Origin: Thiotrichales bacterium
Lineage (GTDB): Bacteria; Pseudomonadota; Gammaproteobacteria; UWMA-0217
Assembly: GCA_024763135.1 (NCBI GenBank)
Contig: JANTGD010000165.1
Coordinates: forward strand, 1 to 7,711
Direction: 5' to 3'
Length of the DNA: 7,711 nucleotides
Positions 6,429 to 7,711 of this stretch are shown here, in pieces. The notes beneath the pieces are model-generated. The model saw only the letters and a list, made by a program, of their open reading frames with translations, did not search any database and was not told the origin of the DNA. How positions within the stretch are numbered: position 1 is the stretch's first letter; the number at the start of each line of letters is the position of its first letter. Made by a program: the position numbers and the translations under genes.

Positions 6429-6701
6429 CTAGTTTACGGCATCTTTTAATGCTTTTCCAGCCTTAAATGAAGGAATATTACTCGCACTGATTTCAATCGC
6501 CTCACCGGTCCGGGGATTACGACCCGTACGAGCTTCGCGTTTCTTAACCATGAACGAGCCAAAACCAACTAAGCTAACCTGCTCGCCTTGCTTCAATGCC
6601 TCCGTAACGACGTCAATCATAGCGTCCACTGCCTTGGCTGCATCCGCTTTGGTGAATCCTGCCTGGCTCGCGATCGCATCGACAAATTCTGATTTATTCA
6701 T
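6429..6701 (-). CDS. hupB: DNA-binding protein HU-beta
   Basis: HU is a small dimeric nucleoid protein that bends and compacts DNA without strict sequence preference. The 90 residues equal the family length. The helical N-terminal half (1-40, starting MNKSEFVDAIA) dimerises. VGFGSF (45-50) marks the turn into the beta saddle. The arm carries REARTGRNPRTGE (55-67) with the DNA-intercalating Pro63, and the C terminus FKAGKALKDAVN is canonical. The start is fixed by family alignment and a purine-rich AAGGGAA at 6706-6712. IHF is excluded by the N terminus and arm sequence. In many gammaproteobacteria lon lies just upstream, but no lon end is visible here. It is transcribed towards tRNA-Val and tRNA-Asp. 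Confidence 0.97.
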   Translation of the reverse strand: MNKSEFVDAIASQAGFTKADAAKAVDAMIDVVTEALKQGEQVSLVGFGSFMVKKREARTGRNPRTGEAIEISASNIPSFKAGKALKDAVN

Positions 6702-6846
6702 TGCTTTCCCTTTTTTGAGATTAGATGTGAGAATGAAGGTAATAAACTGTTCACGGCTTACGCTCGATCCCCCATTCAGCCTGAGTTAATGTCTGAAGAG
6801 CCTCAGCGTTCTCACTCTTCGAGCTGCACTGACACAGCCGTCACGT

Positions 6847-6876
6847 CTTATACCAACCACGGCTTGACACTGTCAA
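6847..6876 (-). promoter_or_regulatory. Sigma70-type promoter of hupB with operator-like palindrome
   Basis: On the minus strand TTGACA (6876-6871) is a perfect -35 and TATAAG (6852-6847) a good -10, with an 18-base spacer. Transcription would begin near 6840, giving a leader of about 139 nt before hupB. The -35 is one arm of a palindrome, TTGACA-G-TGTCAA (6864-6876), which could be a regulator site. The leader contains a GAAGAG/CTCTTC hairpin at 6795-6820. Confidence 0.75.
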
Positions 6877-6905
6877 TGGACGGAGGGTCACGAAGGGATG
6901 GGATT

Positions 6906-7069
6906 TTACTTCAGGTTACGAAACACTGCCACCACCCATTTGACCTGAGACTGTTTGAGCTGTAGCCGGCCTATCAGGCTCACTAAGAGAGGGCAGAGCT
7001 GTACCAGATCTACGATCGGCTCACCTAATTCCGTCAGGCCTCAAGCCGCTTGTCCCTGTCGTGTTGCAT
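6906..7069 (-). pseudogene. Possible frameshifted 54-residue small ORF, unrecognised
   Basis: An AAGGAGA ribosome-site sequence (7083-7077) sits seven bases before ATG 7069. The frame encodes MQHDRDKRLEA and then stops at 7036-7034. Immediately at that point another frame opens (from 7037) and continues for 43 leucine-rich codons, beginning LTELGEPIVDLVQL, to the TAA at 6908-6906. One missing base would join the two into 54 residues. TATACT at 7128-7123 is a plausible -10 but has a poor -35. Alternatives are a genuine 11-residue peptide, or chance, since 44 open codons are not rare. No family is recognised. Confidence 0.25.
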
Positions 7070-7277
7070 GGCTTAGTCTCCTTCTCAACAGACTCACTAG
7101 AATTTTACCGGGCAGTAACGCCAGTATATACCACGTTGTGTTGGAAAAATAAGGTCAAATCACGCCCCCCCGCGACGATTCCCGATTTCTAACAGGCCCC
7201 TTGGACACCATCCAAGACCAGGAGAGTAGCTGATTTCTCTCAGATTTGCGGTGGATCCTTGTGCTATTGCTATTTAA

Positions 7278-7352
7278 GGAAGCTCTGATCAATTCGTAGC
7301 ACGGCATCTTGCGGCGCAAAATCGCCCACTTCTGCGTTGCTTTTCTTCGCAA
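7278..7352 (-). mobile_element. Truncated copy of the MITE-like element
   Basis: Starting GGAAGCTCTGATCAATTCG, this stretch matches the reverse complement of 2870-2944 at about 65 of 75 positions, including a 26-base identical block around the ACGGCATCTTGCGGCG core. It is flanked on the terminus side by TTAA (7274-7277), like the right end of the full copy. Similarity stops after CTTCGCAA, and no second terminus is found before the window ends, so the other half is lost or replaced. Confidence 0.7.
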
Positions 7353-7408
7353 CCGCGTGGTATTGATAGAAACAGCGGATGGAACAGTGGCCGGTCGATA
7401 AGCGGATA

Positions 7409-7523
7409 AGTACGGGACTCGCCGTACTAATTCAAACGAGTGCAACACTCCGCTTGGCCATTGCAGACTTCCCTTTGGGAGTCCCCATTTAGCCATTGCC
7501 GCGTTGCAGTCCTTTAACAAAGG
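7409..7523. repeat. Cluster of three short hairpins
   Basis: AGTACGG/CCGTACT (7409-7415, 7422-7428) is a perfect 7-bp stem. GACTTCC/GGGAGTC (7466-7472, 7477-7483) is a 7-bp stem with one G-U pair. CCTTT/AAAGG (7511-7515, 7519-7523) is a perfect 5-bp stem. None is followed by a U tract typical of a terminator. Together with the foldback at 7565-7661 they make this an unusually structured stretch. Confidence 0.5.
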
Positions 7524-7564
7524 CTTGCCACGAGTACACCGACAAGTTCAAACTATCTATATCA

Positions 7565-7661
7565 GCGCAAACCCACGCGTTCAGAACAAGGCATTGTTGC
7601 GAAGCCATGGTTGATCCATGTCGAGCAGCAATAACGCCGTGCTGGACGCATGGGTTTGCGC
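7565..7661. repeat. 97-nt imperfect palindrome (large foldback)
   Basis: The outer 11 bases GCGCAAACCCA (7565-7575) pair perfectly with TGGGTTTGCGC (7651-7661). Pairing continues with few mismatches and a 2-base bulge to about 7600 and 7626. An inner stem CATGG/CCATG closes a five-base loop at the centre. A small CCC-TTC-GGG hairpin follows at 7661-7669. The mismatches between arms suggest an old inverted duplication or a structure maintained by selection. Confidence 0.8.
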
Positions 7662-7711
7662 CCTTCGGGTGAGCCATCAAGGGGTCATCTGTAGCCTTGT
7701 TTTTAATCACC

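Larger units (their letters stand above)
6877..7711. other. Gene-poor region upstream of hupB with repeats and hairpins
   Basis: No intact recognisable gene is present. Open frames on the minus strand at 7155-7520 and 7489-7710 run through the MITE fragment and hairpins and match no family I know. The content is a possible broken small ORF, a C7 run at 7165-7171, a small hairpin CTTGGA/TCCAAG (7200-7216), the MITE fragment at 7278-7352, and a series of hairpins from 7409 to the end. It may continue into an insertion beyond the window. Confidence 0.5.

Noticed and set aside
7155..7520. 121-codon open frame on the minus strand
   Set aside because: Spans the truncated MITE-like element and two hairpins, with arginine/serine-rich composition typical of translated repeat DNA.
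7489..7710. 73-codon open frame on the minus strand at the window end
   Set aside because: Covers the large palindrome on both arms, so its sequence is dictated by the foldback. It is cut by the window edge, so a real gene cannot be fully excluded.
1..7711. CRISPR array, toxin-antitoxin pair or defence operon
   Set aside because: No regularly spaced direct repeats were seen, and none of the intact genes belongs to such a system.

Overview
The window looks like a chromosomal segment of a gammaproteobacterium, probably from the broad Pseudomonadales/Oceanospirillales/Cellvibrionales group. This rests on four proteins of that type (a peptide-type ABC solute-binding protein, FabI, PpiD and HU-beta) and on the order hupB - tRNA-Val - tRNA-Asp - ppiD - fabI - solute-binding protein, which resembles the lon-hupB-ppiD-fabI-ABC-transporter neighbourhood of pseudomonads. 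I cannot name the genus.

Layout. Positions 1-173 are non-coding and hold one copy of a short repeat (72-91). A membrane-anchored extracellular solute-binding protein lies on the minus strand (174-2060). A gene-poor gap of about 1 kb follows (2061-3051). It holds a long palindrome (2129-2165), a perfect 23-bp tandem duplication (2505-2550), possible broken short reading frames and a 160-bp MITE-like element (2785-2944). fabI is on the plus strand (3052-3831) and converges on ppiD on the minus strand (3940-5853), with a large hairpin between them. A 320-bp leader separates ppiD from a terminator (6175-6202), tRNA-Asp (6211-6287), tRNA-Val (6305-6380) and hupB (6429-6701), all on the minus strand. 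hupB has a clear sigma70-type promoter at 6847-6876. The last kilobase holds no recognisable intact gene. It contains a possible broken short ORF, a truncated second copy of the MITE-like element (7278-7352) and a run of hairpins ending in a 97-nt foldback (7565-7661).

How the genes relate. fabI completes fatty-acid elongation, ppiD is an inner-membrane periplasmic chaperone, hupB is a nucleoid protein probably co-transcribed with the two tRNAs, and the solute-binding protein belongs to a peptide-type ABC importer whose other subunits are not in view. These are housekeeping genes. The unusual material is in the two gaps: a related mobile-like repeat in each, a recurring motif (TTGACGATGTACT) beside the solute-binding gene and ppiD, and the absence of lon from at least the first kilobase upstream of hupB. 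I found no convincing new multi-gene system; the repeats are the best leads.
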